From the NCBI GenBank assembly GCA_052143835.1, contig JBKQRV010000027.1, positions 1 through 64,000 on the forward strand: a stretch of DNA of 64,000 nucleotides, written 5' to 3'. The stretch's first letter is position 1; each line of letters begins with the position of its first letter. Source of the stretch: DASPPM01 sp052143835. GTDB taxonomy: Bacteria; Pseudomonadota; Alphaproteobacteria; JACZXZ01. Below the pieces are notes generated by a model. It saw only the letters and a program-made list of their open reading frames with translations. It did not search any database and was not told the DNA's origin. Made by a program: the position numbers and the translations under genes. Below are positions 32,960 through 40,713 of the stretch, in pieces.

Positions 32960-35029
32960 TCAATGCGCGTGCTCCGCAGTGGGAGGCGGACGCTTGGGCT
33001 CGCGATCGAGTGCCGCAATTTCCCGCGCGAGCGCCGCCAGATTCCCCCACCCGGTCTCCTGGCCCGGGATCCAGCGCGCGCGCAGATAACCGGCCCGGTC
33101 GATCAGAAACTCCATGTGGGCCGGTAAGGGCAATACGCCTTCCGGGCCCGGAACCCTGCGGAAGAGGCTGTAGGCCGCGACCGCATCGGGGTTGGGCTCG
33201 GCTAGAATGGGGGAAAAGGAGCTCGCGCCTGCTTGCGACGGGAGTGCCCCCTCGATCGGCAAGGCCACAATCTCGACCCCTTCGCGCGCGAATGCGGGCG
33301 CTGCTGCGGCAAGTGCGGTGAGGCGGGGGGCCGACTCGGGCAAGGTGTAGAGAACCAGGAGCACGACCGCCTTGCCCCGCTCGCTCGCGAGCGTCTGCTG
33401 CTCGCGGCCGGGGAGCTGGAAGGTGAAGTTGGGTGCCTGCACGGGCCGGAACGGCTCGACGTCGGCGGTCATGCCGTTCGCCGCCTCGGCATCGGACTGG
33501 GCGCGGAGGAAGGCGATCACGTCCCAGCGCTCGCTCTCGCCGAGGCTTTGCGCGAAGGGCGGCATCGCACCGTCAGCGCTGCCGCTGCCGATCCACCAGA
33601 AGAGCGTGCCGACGCCCGCGTGGAAGAGATGCGCATCGGTGAGATCGCTGGGCTTGACCGAACGTGAGTCGGCGGCGGGGCCGTCGCCGTAGCCATAGGG
33701 ACCATGGCAGGCGGCACAATTGCCTTGATAGACCGCAAGCCCGCGGGCGATGGCGCCTGCATCATAGGGAACGGGGGAGCGGTAGTAACTCGTCGGATAG
33801 GCGGCAACGAGAAATTGCGGCCCGACGAGTGCGAGGGCGAGAGCGAGGACGAGCACGCCCGCGGCGCTGCGCCACCAGATCCGGCTGATGAGCCCCAAGA
33901 GCACGCACGCCACGCCGACGAGGGCCAGGCAACCGGCAAGCATCAGGACCGCCTCGCCATGGTGCGAGAGACTTGGGCTGCCCGGGGCGAGGCGGTAGGG
34001 AAACGGCCAGTCGGGTTGCTGGTGGGCGGCCGGCGTGGTGCCGACGAGCGCGCCCACGAGGACGACGATCCCGATCCCGAGGGCGGTCTCGATGAAGGCA
34101 TTGCGGCGCAGCGACCAGAGCGCTGCCTCCTTGGCGCGACGCGGCCCCTCGGCCACGACGAGCCCCGGCATCAGGCGCCAACGATTGATCGCGGCAAAGC
34201 TCACCATGGCAAGGAGGAGCGTGAGCTTGCACATGAGGATGCAGCCGTAGTTGGTGCCGACGAGGGCGGGGATGCTGCCGACGAGAAACCAGCTGTTGAC
34301 GAGCCCGGTCAGCACGAGCGTCGCGACACTCGCGAAGCCGAGGGTGGAGAAGCGCGGGGTGGCCGCCTGCGCGACGCGAAGCCAGCCGCGCGTCTCGTGC
34401 CCGTCCGACTGGGAGAGGAGAAAGACCAGGCCGGGCAGGGCGCCGAGCCAGGCACCGGCCGCGAGGACGTGGAGCATGTCGGCGCTGAGATGGATCGCGC
34501 CGGCAGCCCCGCTCTCATCACCCGCGTGACCGGCGTAGCCTATGCTCGCGAGAAAGAAAGCCGCGAGCGCAAGTCCTAACGCCGCGGCTCGCCTCGGGCC
34601 GAAGGCGCCCGAACGGTGCCACTCTAAGGCGAGAAACGCGGCGAGGCAGGCTGCCGTCGCCGTGCGCGCGAGCCAGAGGCCGCCGAATTTCGTTCGGGTC
34701 ACGACCAGCGCCAGGAGATGCGGATCGAGAGCCGCACCAAGGGGGCGGCCGCTCATGCTCGCGCCAAGGAGCCAGAGCCAGAGGAGGGCGGTCACGATTG
34801 CAGCGGCGAGCCCGGCCGCGGCGAGGCGAAAGAGGAAACGCTCGAGCCTTGCTCGCTCGGCCTCGACGCGACCGGCGGCCGTCGCCCGGCCCGCGGCCGT
34901 CGCCCGGCCCGCGGCCGCCACGGCCGGTCGCGCCACCACAATGAGAAAGACGAGGCTGCCAAAGAGCAGCAAGGCACTCCCATAGTGGACCGCCCTTACG
35001 GCGGCGCTCAGGACGAGAAGCAAATCCAT
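32960..35029 (-). CDS. CopD / cytochrome c / thioredoxin-like fusion, copper-resistance membrane protein
   Basis: 689 aa with three parts. Residues 1 to about 415 form a multi-helix CopD-like membrane domain. A cytochrome c domain follows with C438-A-A-C-H442 and MPPFAQSLGESERWDVIAFL. About 535-670 is a SCO/thioredoxin-like domain. In that last domain the copper-binding Cys pair is absent: LYTLPESAPRL stands where SCO has a CxxxC motif, and no Cys occurs in it. The chain thus couples a copper-permease-like module to a periplasmic heme module and a redox-inactive thioredoxin fold. A short in-frame 18-bp duplication (GRATAA twice) lies near residue 42. It follows the CopC gene and is the last of four co-directional copper genes. 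Confidence 0.85.
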   Translation of the reverse strand: MDLLLVLSAAVRAVHYGSALLLFGSLVFLIVVARPAVAAAGRATAAGRATAAGRVEAERARLERFLFRLAAAGLAAAIVTALLWLWLLGASMSGRPLGAALDPHLLALVVTRTKFGGLWLARTATAACLAAFLALEWHRSGAFGPRRAAALGLALAAFFLASIGYAGHAGDESGAAGAIHLSADMLHVLAAGAWLGALPGLVFLLSQSDGHETRGWLRVAQAATPRFSTLGFASVATLVLTGLVNSWFLVGSIPALVGTNYGCILMCKLTLLLAMVSFAAINRWRLMPGLVVAEGPRRAKEAALWSLRRNAFIETALGIGIVVLVGALVGTTPAAHQQPDWPFPYRLAPGSPSLSHHGEAVLMLAGCLALVGVACVLLGLISRIWWRSAAGVLVLALALALVGPQFLVAAYPTSYYRSPVPYDAGAIARGLAVYQGNCAACHGPYGYGDGPAADSRSVKPSDLTDAHLFHAGVGTLFWWIGSGSADGAMPPFAQSLGESERWDVIAFLRAQSDAEAANGMTADVEPFRPVQAPNFTFQLPGREQQTLASERGKAVVLLVLYTLPESAPRLTALAAAAPAFAREGVEIVALPIEGALPSQAGASSFSPILAEPNPDAVAAYSLFRRVPGPEGVLPLPAHMEFLIDRAGYLRARWIPGQETGWGNLAALAREIAALDREPKRPPPTAEHAH

Positions 35030-35057
35030 TTTATGCTTCCTCGGCCGCCTTTGCCGC

Positions 35058-35429
35058 TCACGGTGCTATTTGGATGGGAAAACTCCCGCTCGTCGTGTGG
35101 GTGTCGACCGAGGTGACCCGCCACATCACCTTGTAGGTGCCGGGAGCAAGGGGCGGAAGCGAGACCTTGAGCAGCTTGCGATCCTGGGCGTCGACGGAGG
35201 CGTCGCCCTTATCGACCTGCTTGCCGCTCGCGTCCACGACCTTGACGGTACTGAACGCGGGCTCGAGCTCCTGGGTAAACCATAAGCGCAGCTCGGGCGG
35301 AGAGCCGTGGCTCGTGCTGCCGACCGCCGGCAGCGCATGGTCGAGGAAGGCGTGGGCCAATGCCGCGGCCGCACCCGAGGCGAGTAGGGCGGTGACGAGC
35401 AAGAGAGAATAGATGTGGCGCATGGTCAT
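35058..35429 (-). CDS. copC: CopC-family copper-binding periplasmic protein
   Basis: 123 aa. The signal peptide is cut after ALA so that the mature chain starts at HAFLDHALPAVGS. The N-terminal His and the later motif VTSVDTHTTSGSFPI supply the Cu(II) site of the CopC/YobA family. The length matches the family. It sits 28 bp upstream of the CopD-fusion gene, the classical CopC-CopD pairing for copper handling. A second ATG two codons downstream is possible. Confidence 0.92.
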   Translation of the reverse strand: MTMRHIYSLLLVTALLASGAAAALAHAFLDHALPAVGSTSHGSPPELRLWFTQELEPAFSTVKVVDASGKQVDKGDASVDAQDRKLLKVSLPPLAPGTYKVMWRVTSVDTHTTSGSFPIQIAP

Positions 35430-35469
35430 TTCCCGAATGGAGGTTTGCCGGATGCTGGGAAGAGGCGGC

Positions 35470-36453
35470 TCATCGCTGCCCCCACAAATCCGTATTGAAC
35501 AACCGCTTTCCGAGGCTCTCGGGGAAGATATCGTCGAGGAAGAGGTGGAACTGGGCGATGACTCCGGTGCCCTGGGATTGCCGCGTCGCGGCGTTGGCCG
35601 GAATCATTGCCTCGATGCCGACTTGCCAGGTATCGGCTTCATAGAGCACGCCGGGCGAGATGGTGCCGGTGGTGGGACCGATCTGCGGCGTGGATAAGGA
35701 GACCTCGACCAACGGTACCAACCGGGTGAAGAACGCGGGGATGTCCAGCGCCTTCACATGCTGCTGCAAATAGGGCATCGAATATTGCACCGAGAAGGCG
35801 TAAGCCCATAGGTTGGGGCTGGTGCTGGGCCAGTCGGAGACCTGGTAGCCGAGTTCGACCGTGACGGCGAGCGGGCGCAAATAGCCGATCGGCAGATCGC
35901 CCAAACCCTTTCCGGCATAGAGGGTCGGCGTCGTGCTGCTTACCGCGGCGATCACGCCCGCGTTAATGAGCCGGCTTGACCCCGTCCCGGCGAAGTCGCG
36001 GATCACGCCCACCGAGACCATGAATTCATGGGGCTCGCTGCAGGGAAGCTCGTCCTTGAGCGTGAGGGTGAAGTTGTCCCAGCCGTTCAGGTTCTGCCCC
36101 GCGCCATAGCGCGTGTAGTAGTCGTCATTGAAGGCGAAGCCGAGATCCTTGGTGATCGTCTTGTCCCATTCGAATCCGTAATCGATGCTTCTGCCCGACG
36201 GATTCCCGCCGCCGGCGGGTATCGGCGTGTACAGAATGGTCGGCAGCGACAATTCGTCGCCTACGCCCGGATCGTCCATCACCAGGGTGGCGGGGAAGAC
36301 GCGGTCGCCGCAGACGGCGTGGGCGAGCGCTTGCGGGGGTGCGGTGATGATGAGTGCCAAGGAGGCCGCGAGCAGGGCGAGGGCGCGCGCGGCGACCGAG
36401 GGTGCCGACGCATGCCGGCACCGCGTAAGCGGGTCTCTTGAGGCGGACAGCAT
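35470..36453 (-). CDS. Secreted outer-membrane-type protein of the copper operon
   Basis: 327 aa. A long signal peptide is cut after ALA at about residue 35 (AHAVCGDRVFPATLVMDDPG). The chain has an alternating beta pattern with repeated YxxSxxxLW-like strands (SIDYGFEWDKTITKDLGFAF, VTVELGYQVSD, GVLYEADTWQVGIEAMIP), consistent with a beta-barrel, but it does not end in the typical Phe. I do not recognise a named family. ATG 36453 has GGGAG 10 nt upstream. It lies between the DUF2946 and CopC genes, so an outer-membrane role in copper uptake or tolerance is likely from context. Confidence 0.7.
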   Translation of the reverse strand: MLSASRDPLTRCRHASAPSVAARALALLAASLALIITAPPQALAHAVCGDRVFPATLVMDDPGVGDELSLPTILYTPIPAGGGNPSGRSIDYGFEWDKTITKDLGFAFNDDYYTRYGAGQNLNGWDNFTLTLKDELPCSEPHEFMVSVGVIRDFAGTGSSRLINAGVIAAVSSTTPTLYAGKGLGDLPIGYLRPLAVTVELGYQVSDWPSTSPNLWAYAFSVQYSMPYLQQHVKALDIPAFFTRLVPLVEVSLSTPQIGPTTGTISPGVLYEADTWQVGIEAMIPANAATRQSQGTGVIAQFHLFLDDIFPESLGKRLFNTDLWGQR

Positions 36454-36515
36454 TTCTTTTCTCCCAATCGAGGTGAGCGAGCGGCCGCGCGAGCGGATCG
36501 CCGGCGGTCGCGGGG

Positions 36516-36929
36516 TCAGCCTCGGGTGGGAGGGGCTCTTGGCTGGGCTTGTAAGGACTGCTCGACGTGTTTTCCGTCGACGCGTGGCGCAGGCGTGGGC
36601 TGCGCGGTCCCGGGCGTGGCTGGCAGGAGTGCTATCGTGGCCGGGGCAAGGGATGCCGAGACGATCGGTACCGTCCGGCAGATCGGGCACTCGTGCTGGC
36701 TCGCGGCGTGGTGGCGATGGTCCGAGGAAGCGGGGCCTGCCGCGCCATCTTGACCCGCCGCGGCGCAAAGCGCGGGAGATGCGGCGGCACTCCAGCCTTG
36801 CGGGAGATGAGCGCTCGTCAGGATGATTTGGAAGAAGAGGGCGGCGACGGCAAGCCAGCCCACGTCGTGCCGCCATGCGACCAAGCGGCCCGCCCTACGC
36901 CGGCTTGTGCCTAAGCTGCGGAGGCGCAA
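36516..36929 (-). CDS. DUF2946-like small exported protein
   Basis: 137 aa. One N-terminal hydrophobic helix (VGWLAVAALFFQIILTSA) is followed by SDHRHHAASQHECPICRTV, a His-rich stretch with a CxxC motif, and an Ala/Pro-rich tail. This His...CPIC layout is typical of DUF2946 proteins, which accompany copper transport genes. It heads the copper operon. Binding of metal by the His/Cys segment is inferred. Confidence 0.68.
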   Translation of the reverse strand: MRLRSLGTSRRRAGRLVAWRHDVGWLAVAALFFQIILTSAHLPQGWSAAASPALCAAAGQDGAAGPASSDHRHHAASQHECPICRTVPIVSASLAPATIALLPATPGTAQPTPAPRVDGKHVEQSLQAQPRAPPTRG

Positions 36930-37206
36930 ATCCGTCTCCCCCGGCGCGACCCCGGCCTTGAGCGAAGGCCGAGCCGTCCCCGCTTCTCAATAGTCTAGCG
37001 CGGGCAAATATTCCATGGCCGCTCGCGAAACTGTTACCGCCGGGGGATATTTCCTAGAGCCGGTCGACCGGCAGCTTGCGGTAGACGACGCCGTTCGACT
37101 CCGCGGGCGGCATGATGCCTGCGCGCGCAATCCCATCGACAGGGCAGGGCGGAGATGGTCGAATGCGGCCGCCACTCGCACATGCCGCACGAGGGAGGAA
37201 ATTGCG

Positions 37207-37827
37207 ATGATTGAGCTCTACACCGCCGCGACCGGCAATGGCCGGCGCGCGACGCTCATGCTCGAGGAGTGCGGGCTTGCCTATCACGCCCACAAGATCG
37301 AGATTGGCAAGGGTGCCAACAAGCCGGCCGAATTCCTCAAGCTCAACCCCCAGGGGACCGTGCCGGTGATCGTCGATCCCGACGGGCCAGGCGGCAAGCC
37401 GGTCGTGCTCAATCAATCGGGCGCCATCTTGCTCTATCTCGCCGAGAAGACCGGGAAACTCGTGCCGAGGGACCCGGCCGCGCGCGCGCTCACCCATCAG
37501 TGGATGATGCTGTCGCTCACCGACATAGCCCCGGCCAGCAGCGGAATCTTCTACGCGACGATGATCCTGCCGGAAAAGCCGTCGGTGGCGGCGAGCTTCT
37601 TCGAGACGCGCTTCCTCGATCTTTGCCGCGTCGTCGATCGCCGGCTTGGTGCTGCCGCCTATCTCGCGGGCAGCGAGCTGAGCATAGCGGATGTGGCGCT
37701 TTACCCCGTCATCGCGGCGCGCCAGGCGGTGGTAGAGAAGGCCGAGGGCCTAGGCAATCTCAAGCGTTGGGCTGCGGCACTCGCAGCCCGCCCCGCCGTT
37801 GGGCGCGCCCTCAGGGTCGCGGCCTGA
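37207..37827 (+). CDS. Glutathione S-transferase
   Basis: 206 aa. The N-terminal thioredoxin-like domain has IELYTAATGNGRRATLMLEE, LNPQGTVPVIVD (cis-Pro motif) and LNQSGAILLYLAEKTG (glutathione site). The helical C-terminal domain has LAGSELSIADVALYPVI, the N-capping/hydrophobic staple motif. It resembles the Nu/YfcG-like group. ATG 37207 is preceded by GGGAGGAA at 6 nt spacing. The next gene starts 14 bp later and may be co-transcribed. Confidence 0.9.
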   Translation: MIELYTAATGNGRRATLMLEECGLAYHAHKIEIGKGANKPAEFLKLNPQGTVPVIVDPDGPGGKPVVLNQSGAILLYLAEKTGKLVPRDPAARALTHQWMMLSLTDIAPASSGIFYATMILPEKPSVAASFFETRFLDLCRVVDRRLGAAAYLAGSELSIADVALYPVIAARQAVVEKAEGLGNLKRWAAALAARPAVGRALRVAA

Positions 37828-37840
37828 GGGCCGTCCGACC

Positions 37841-38743
37841 ATGCTCGAGCATGTGACGGCCAAGCCGAGCGCCCCGCAACGCGTCGTCGTGCTCGGTGCC
37901 GGCGGCTTCGTAGGCGGCGCCAGCGCGCGACTCCTCGCGGCGCGGGGCATTCCGGTGCTCGCACTTGGCCGTGCAACGCTCGATCTGCTCGCGCCCGATG
38001 CAGGCAGGCAGCTTGCGGACCGCCTCCAGGCTCAAGACACGCTTCTCGTCGTCTCGGCGCTGGCGCCCTGCAAGGACGCGGCGATGCTCACGGCCAACCT
38101 CCGAATGATGGAGGCGGTCGCCGCGGCGCTCCAGAAGGTCGCGGTGGCGCATGTCGTCTATATCAGCTCCGATGCGGTCTATCGCGACTCGGCGGCGCCG
38201 CTCGACGAGACCTCCTGCGCCGAGCCGGGCTCGCTCCACGGTGTCATGCACCTCGCGCGCGAGCTGGTCCTAAAGGCTGCCTTCAAGGGGCCGCTCGCCG
38301 TCCTGCGCCCGAGCCTGCTTTACGGTGCCGCCGATCCCCACAACGGCTACGGGCCGAACCGTTTCCGTCGCCAAGCGGCGGCCGGCCAGGAGATCCTCCT
38401 CTTCGGCGAGGGCGAGGAGCGGCGCGATCACGTGCTCATCGACGACGTGGCCGAGCTCGTCGCGCGGGTGATCGCAAGGCGAAGCCGCGGCACCTTGAAT
38501 GTCGCGACAGGGGAGGTGCATTCGTTCCGCGAGATCGCCGAGCGCATCGCCGCCATGTTCGCTCCGCCGGCGAGCATCCGAAAGCTTCCACGCGCGGGTC
38601 CCATGCCGCACGGCGGCTATCGGCCCTTCGATATTTCGGCCTGCCGCGCGGCCTTCGCCGATTTCCGCTACACCTCGCTGTGGGAGGGGCTGGCGATCGC
38701 TCAGCGCGACTCGCTCGCGGCGGAGGGACGCTCGCGCGCTTGA
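37841..38743 (+). CDS. NAD-dependent epimerase/dehydratase-like SDR with altered active site
   Basis: 300 aa. Rossmann motif VVVLGAGGFVGGASARLLA, middle motif VVYISSDAVYRDS, and a C-terminal substrate part with RDHVLIDDVAELVARVI and TLNVATGEVHSFREIAE. The Tyr-x3-Lys pair expected after the SSD motif is replaced by LHGVMHLARE, where the Tyr and Lys positions are His. It may therefore be a non-catalytic or differently catalytic member. ATG 37841 follows the GST gene by 13 bp; an earlier in-frame start overlaps it. Confidence 0.8.
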   Translation: MLEHVTAKPSAPQRVVVLGAGGFVGGASARLLAARGIPVLALGRATLDLLAPDAGRQLADRLQAQDTLLVVSALAPCKDAAMLTANLRMMEAVAAALQKVAVAHVVYISSDAVYRDSAAPLDETSCAEPGSLHGVMHLARELVLKAAFKGPLAVLRPSLLYGAADPHNGYGPNRFRRQAAAGQEILLFGEGEERRDHVLIDDVAELVARVIARRSRGTLNVATGEVHSFREIAERIAAMFAPPASIRKLPRAGPMPHGGYRPFDISACRAAFADFRYTSLWEGLAIAQRDSLAAEGRSRA

Positions 38744-38750
38744 GGAGCAA

Positions 38751-38768
38751 GGCGGCCGAGCGGCCGCC
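38751..38768. terminator. GC hairpin between convergent genes
   Basis: GGCGGCC GAGC GGCCGCC forms a strong 7-bp stem with a 4-nt loop in the 46-bp gap where the epimerase and winged-helix genes converge. It lacks a T-run on either side, so intrinsic termination is uncertain. Confidence 0.35.
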
Positions 38769-38789
38769 GCGCCGGGGCCTAAGGAAAGG

Positions 38790-39293
38790 CTAATCCTTGC
38801 GTGGAACGGCGCGCTGCTCGCGCGCCTTAATGCGCTTGCGCCATTGCCGCTCGCGCTCTTTGGCGAGCTGCAAGGCGACGTGAAGCTGCTCGATGAGGGC
38901 CTGGCTGCCCGATCCCGCGGCTTGGTTTATCGCCAGGAGAACCATGTCGCTCAGCCGGCGATTGAGCTCGGGCACGTTGAAGGCATGAATCTCGTATCCC
39001 ACGCTTTGACACGAGTTGATTTGCAGCCCGGTGCCCTCGAGCTTCTGGCGCAGGGAGGATATGGCCTCCTGGACGGACTCCGCCGACGCGGCCTCGCGCG
39101 CACCGCGCCTGGAGCGAGAGAGCGATGTCACGGAGGTGACCTGGCCGCGGTTGTTCAGCAAGATGCGAAGAACGCGCGTTTCGAGCGGCTGTAAGGGAAT
39201 GCTTCGACCCTGGAAGCGAATGACGTTGTCGCCGATGTCGAACTCGAAATTCCTTTCTCCAACGCTTCCCGTAATTGTCTTGTCACTATCCAT
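38790..39293 (-). CDS. OmpR/PhoB-type winged-helix regulator without receiver domain
   Basis: 167 aa. Residues about 15-100 match the Trans_reg_C fold: IRFQGRSIPLQPLETRVLRI, then NNRGQVTSVTSLSR, and AESVQEAISSLRQKLEG with INSCQSVGYEI as the wing. There is no receiver domain. The last 65 residues are helical and charged and may dimerise the protein or bind a partner (ALIEQLHVALQLAKERERQW). ATG 39293 begins MDSDKTITG; a longer frame exists but is Arg-rich and unlike the family. Targets are unknown. Confidence 0.72.
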   Translation of the reverse strand: MDSDKTITGSVGERNFEFDIGDNVIRFQGRSIPLQPLETRVLRILLNNRGQVTSVTSLSRSRRGAREAASAESVQEAISSLRQKLEGTGLQINSCQSVGYEIHAFNVPELNRRLSDMVLLAINQAAGSGSQALIEQLHVALQLAKERERQWRKRIKAREQRAVPRKD

Positions 39294-39644
39294 CGGCTCA
39301 ACCCGCTGAGCTCCGCGCGGGAGCAGGAATCGCGCTGCGGCGCTCGGCCGCTTTGATGCGGATCGGACGAACCGGCCCGATGATGTGAACGGCATTCACG
39401 CGCTCCTGATCCGCACCATTCCGGCGGCTGCGGGGACGAGGGCGCAGGCTTCGCCCGGAATTCCCCGAACCGGCGTGATGCATAGGCTAAGCGGAAAAAT
39501 ATAAAACAAGGTTACGAAATACGGCTGCGCCAGCTAGGGCGGCGATGCCTCAGCCGGGCCCAGGAGAATCCAGGACGGACCGCAGGGTCAGCCGGCGGCG
39601 AGCGCGAGAGCGGGCTTCTCGTTTCACACCCGCCGCGCGCGTCC
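39294..39644. other. Intergenic region upstream of the winged-helix gene
   Basis: 351 bp between two minus-strand genes. An AT-rich patch at about 39490-39523 contrasts with the surroundings and is the likeliest promoter region for the regulator gene. No clear hexamer pair or hairpin was found, and short open frames here look non-coding. Confidence 0.4.
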
Positions 39645-40502
39645 TCAATGCGACATGAACACGGGCAGCGTCGCCTCGGCCAGGATATGGCTCGTCATGC
39701 CGCCGAAGATCATCTGGCGCAATCGGCTCTGCGTATAGGCCCCCTTGACGAGAAGATCCGCATCCCAGTTCCCCGCTTCGGCCAGAATGGTCTCGCCCGT
39801 GCTGCGCCTCTGCGTGGCGACGATCTTGCCGTCGGCGGGAATCCCGTTGCGCCGCAATTGCCGCGCCGCCTCTTGAGCGCTGGGACCGGGCACCGTGCCG
39901 CCCTCGACCTGGAGCACGAGCACGGATTTGGCGCGGGTGAGGAAGGGCATGGCGAAAGCGGTCGTGCGCGCCGTCTCTGTCGAGCAATTCCACGCGATGA
40001 CGATTTTTTCGCCGAGCGTGGCGGGTGCGGCAGGAGGGGCGATGAGCAGCGGCCGGCCGCTCTCGAAGAGTGCCGTCTCCAGCGTGGTCATGGCGGCGCT
40101 CGAGCCGCCGCGCACCGGCCGGCCGACGACGATGAGATCGAAGACGCGTCCGCGACTCCCGATCGTCGCCTCGCCCTGGCTCGTCTCCTCGTACCAGCCG
40201 TACGTCGCGGCCGCCTGAGGGGCGAGCGAGGCGTTGCGCGCGACGCCGTTCTCGCGCATGAAGGCCTCGAAGGAGGCGCGCACGCGCTGGGCGCGCGCCT
40301 GATCCTCCCGCTCGAAGCTTTCGATCAGGCCCGGCGTCGCCGCCACGAGGCCTTCGGCGCCGGCCGCCACCACGCCGGTCAGGCCGGGCCGGACGTGGAG
40401 CCCCTCCATGTAGCTTCCGAACGCAGTGGCAGCCAAGAGGGCGGTGCGAAGGATCGAGGGGAGACCATCGCTTTCCTCAAGAGGCAGGAGCATGGTTTTC
40501 AT
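39645..40502 (-). CDS. Universal stress protein (UspA superfamily, two-domain)
   Basis: 285 aa, about twice one Usp unit. The first half starts KTMLLPLEESDGLPSILRTA; the second starts EKIVIAWNCSTETARTTAFA. A typical nucleotide-binding element appears in DLIVVGRPVRGGSSAAM, and DADLLVKGAYTQSRLRQMIFGGMTSHIL ends the second domain in the GxxGxxS-like region. The form is common in Bradyrhizobium-type genomes. It is divergent from the threonine synthase-like gene with a 211-bp gap. Confidence 0.88.
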   Translation of the reverse strand: MKTMLLPLEESDGLPSILRTALLAATAFGSYMEGLHVRPGLTGVVAAGAEGLVAATPGLIESFEREDQARAQRVRASFEAFMRENGVARNASLAPQAAATYGWYEETSQGEATIGSRGRVFDLIVVGRPVRGGSSAAMTTLETALFESGRPLLIAPPAAPATLGEKIVIAWNCSTETARTTAFAMPFLTRAKSVLVLQVEGGTVPGPSAQEAARQLRRNGIPADGKIVATQRRSTGETILAEAGNWDADLLVKGAYTQSRLRQMIFGGMTSHILAEATLPVFMSH

Positions 40503-40713
40503 GATTCTTATCCTTGTCTCTGAAGGTCGCCGGCCCGGGCGCCGGGTGCGCGCGCGCTCGCGCGCGGCTCATTTTACCGCACTGCGGGCGGGCGGCGAAC
40601 GCAAAATCCGGGCTGGACCTCGGGACCCCGCCGTCCTAATTGGAGCGGGTGCGGAAGCGGCAGCGCGCCCTTTCGTAGCCGTCCGTCCGGCCGGCATTGG
40701 AGGGTTCACGCCG

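Noticed and set aside
34859..34925. Tandem 18-bp units as a possible CRISPR or minisatellite
   Set aside because: Only two to three short in-frame units (GRATAA) inside the CopD gene, with no spacers; a local duplication in coding sequence.
39296..39483. 61-residue minus-strand frame upstream of the winged-helix gene
   Set aside because: Arg/Pro/Ala-rich without RBS or recognisable features; likely chance.
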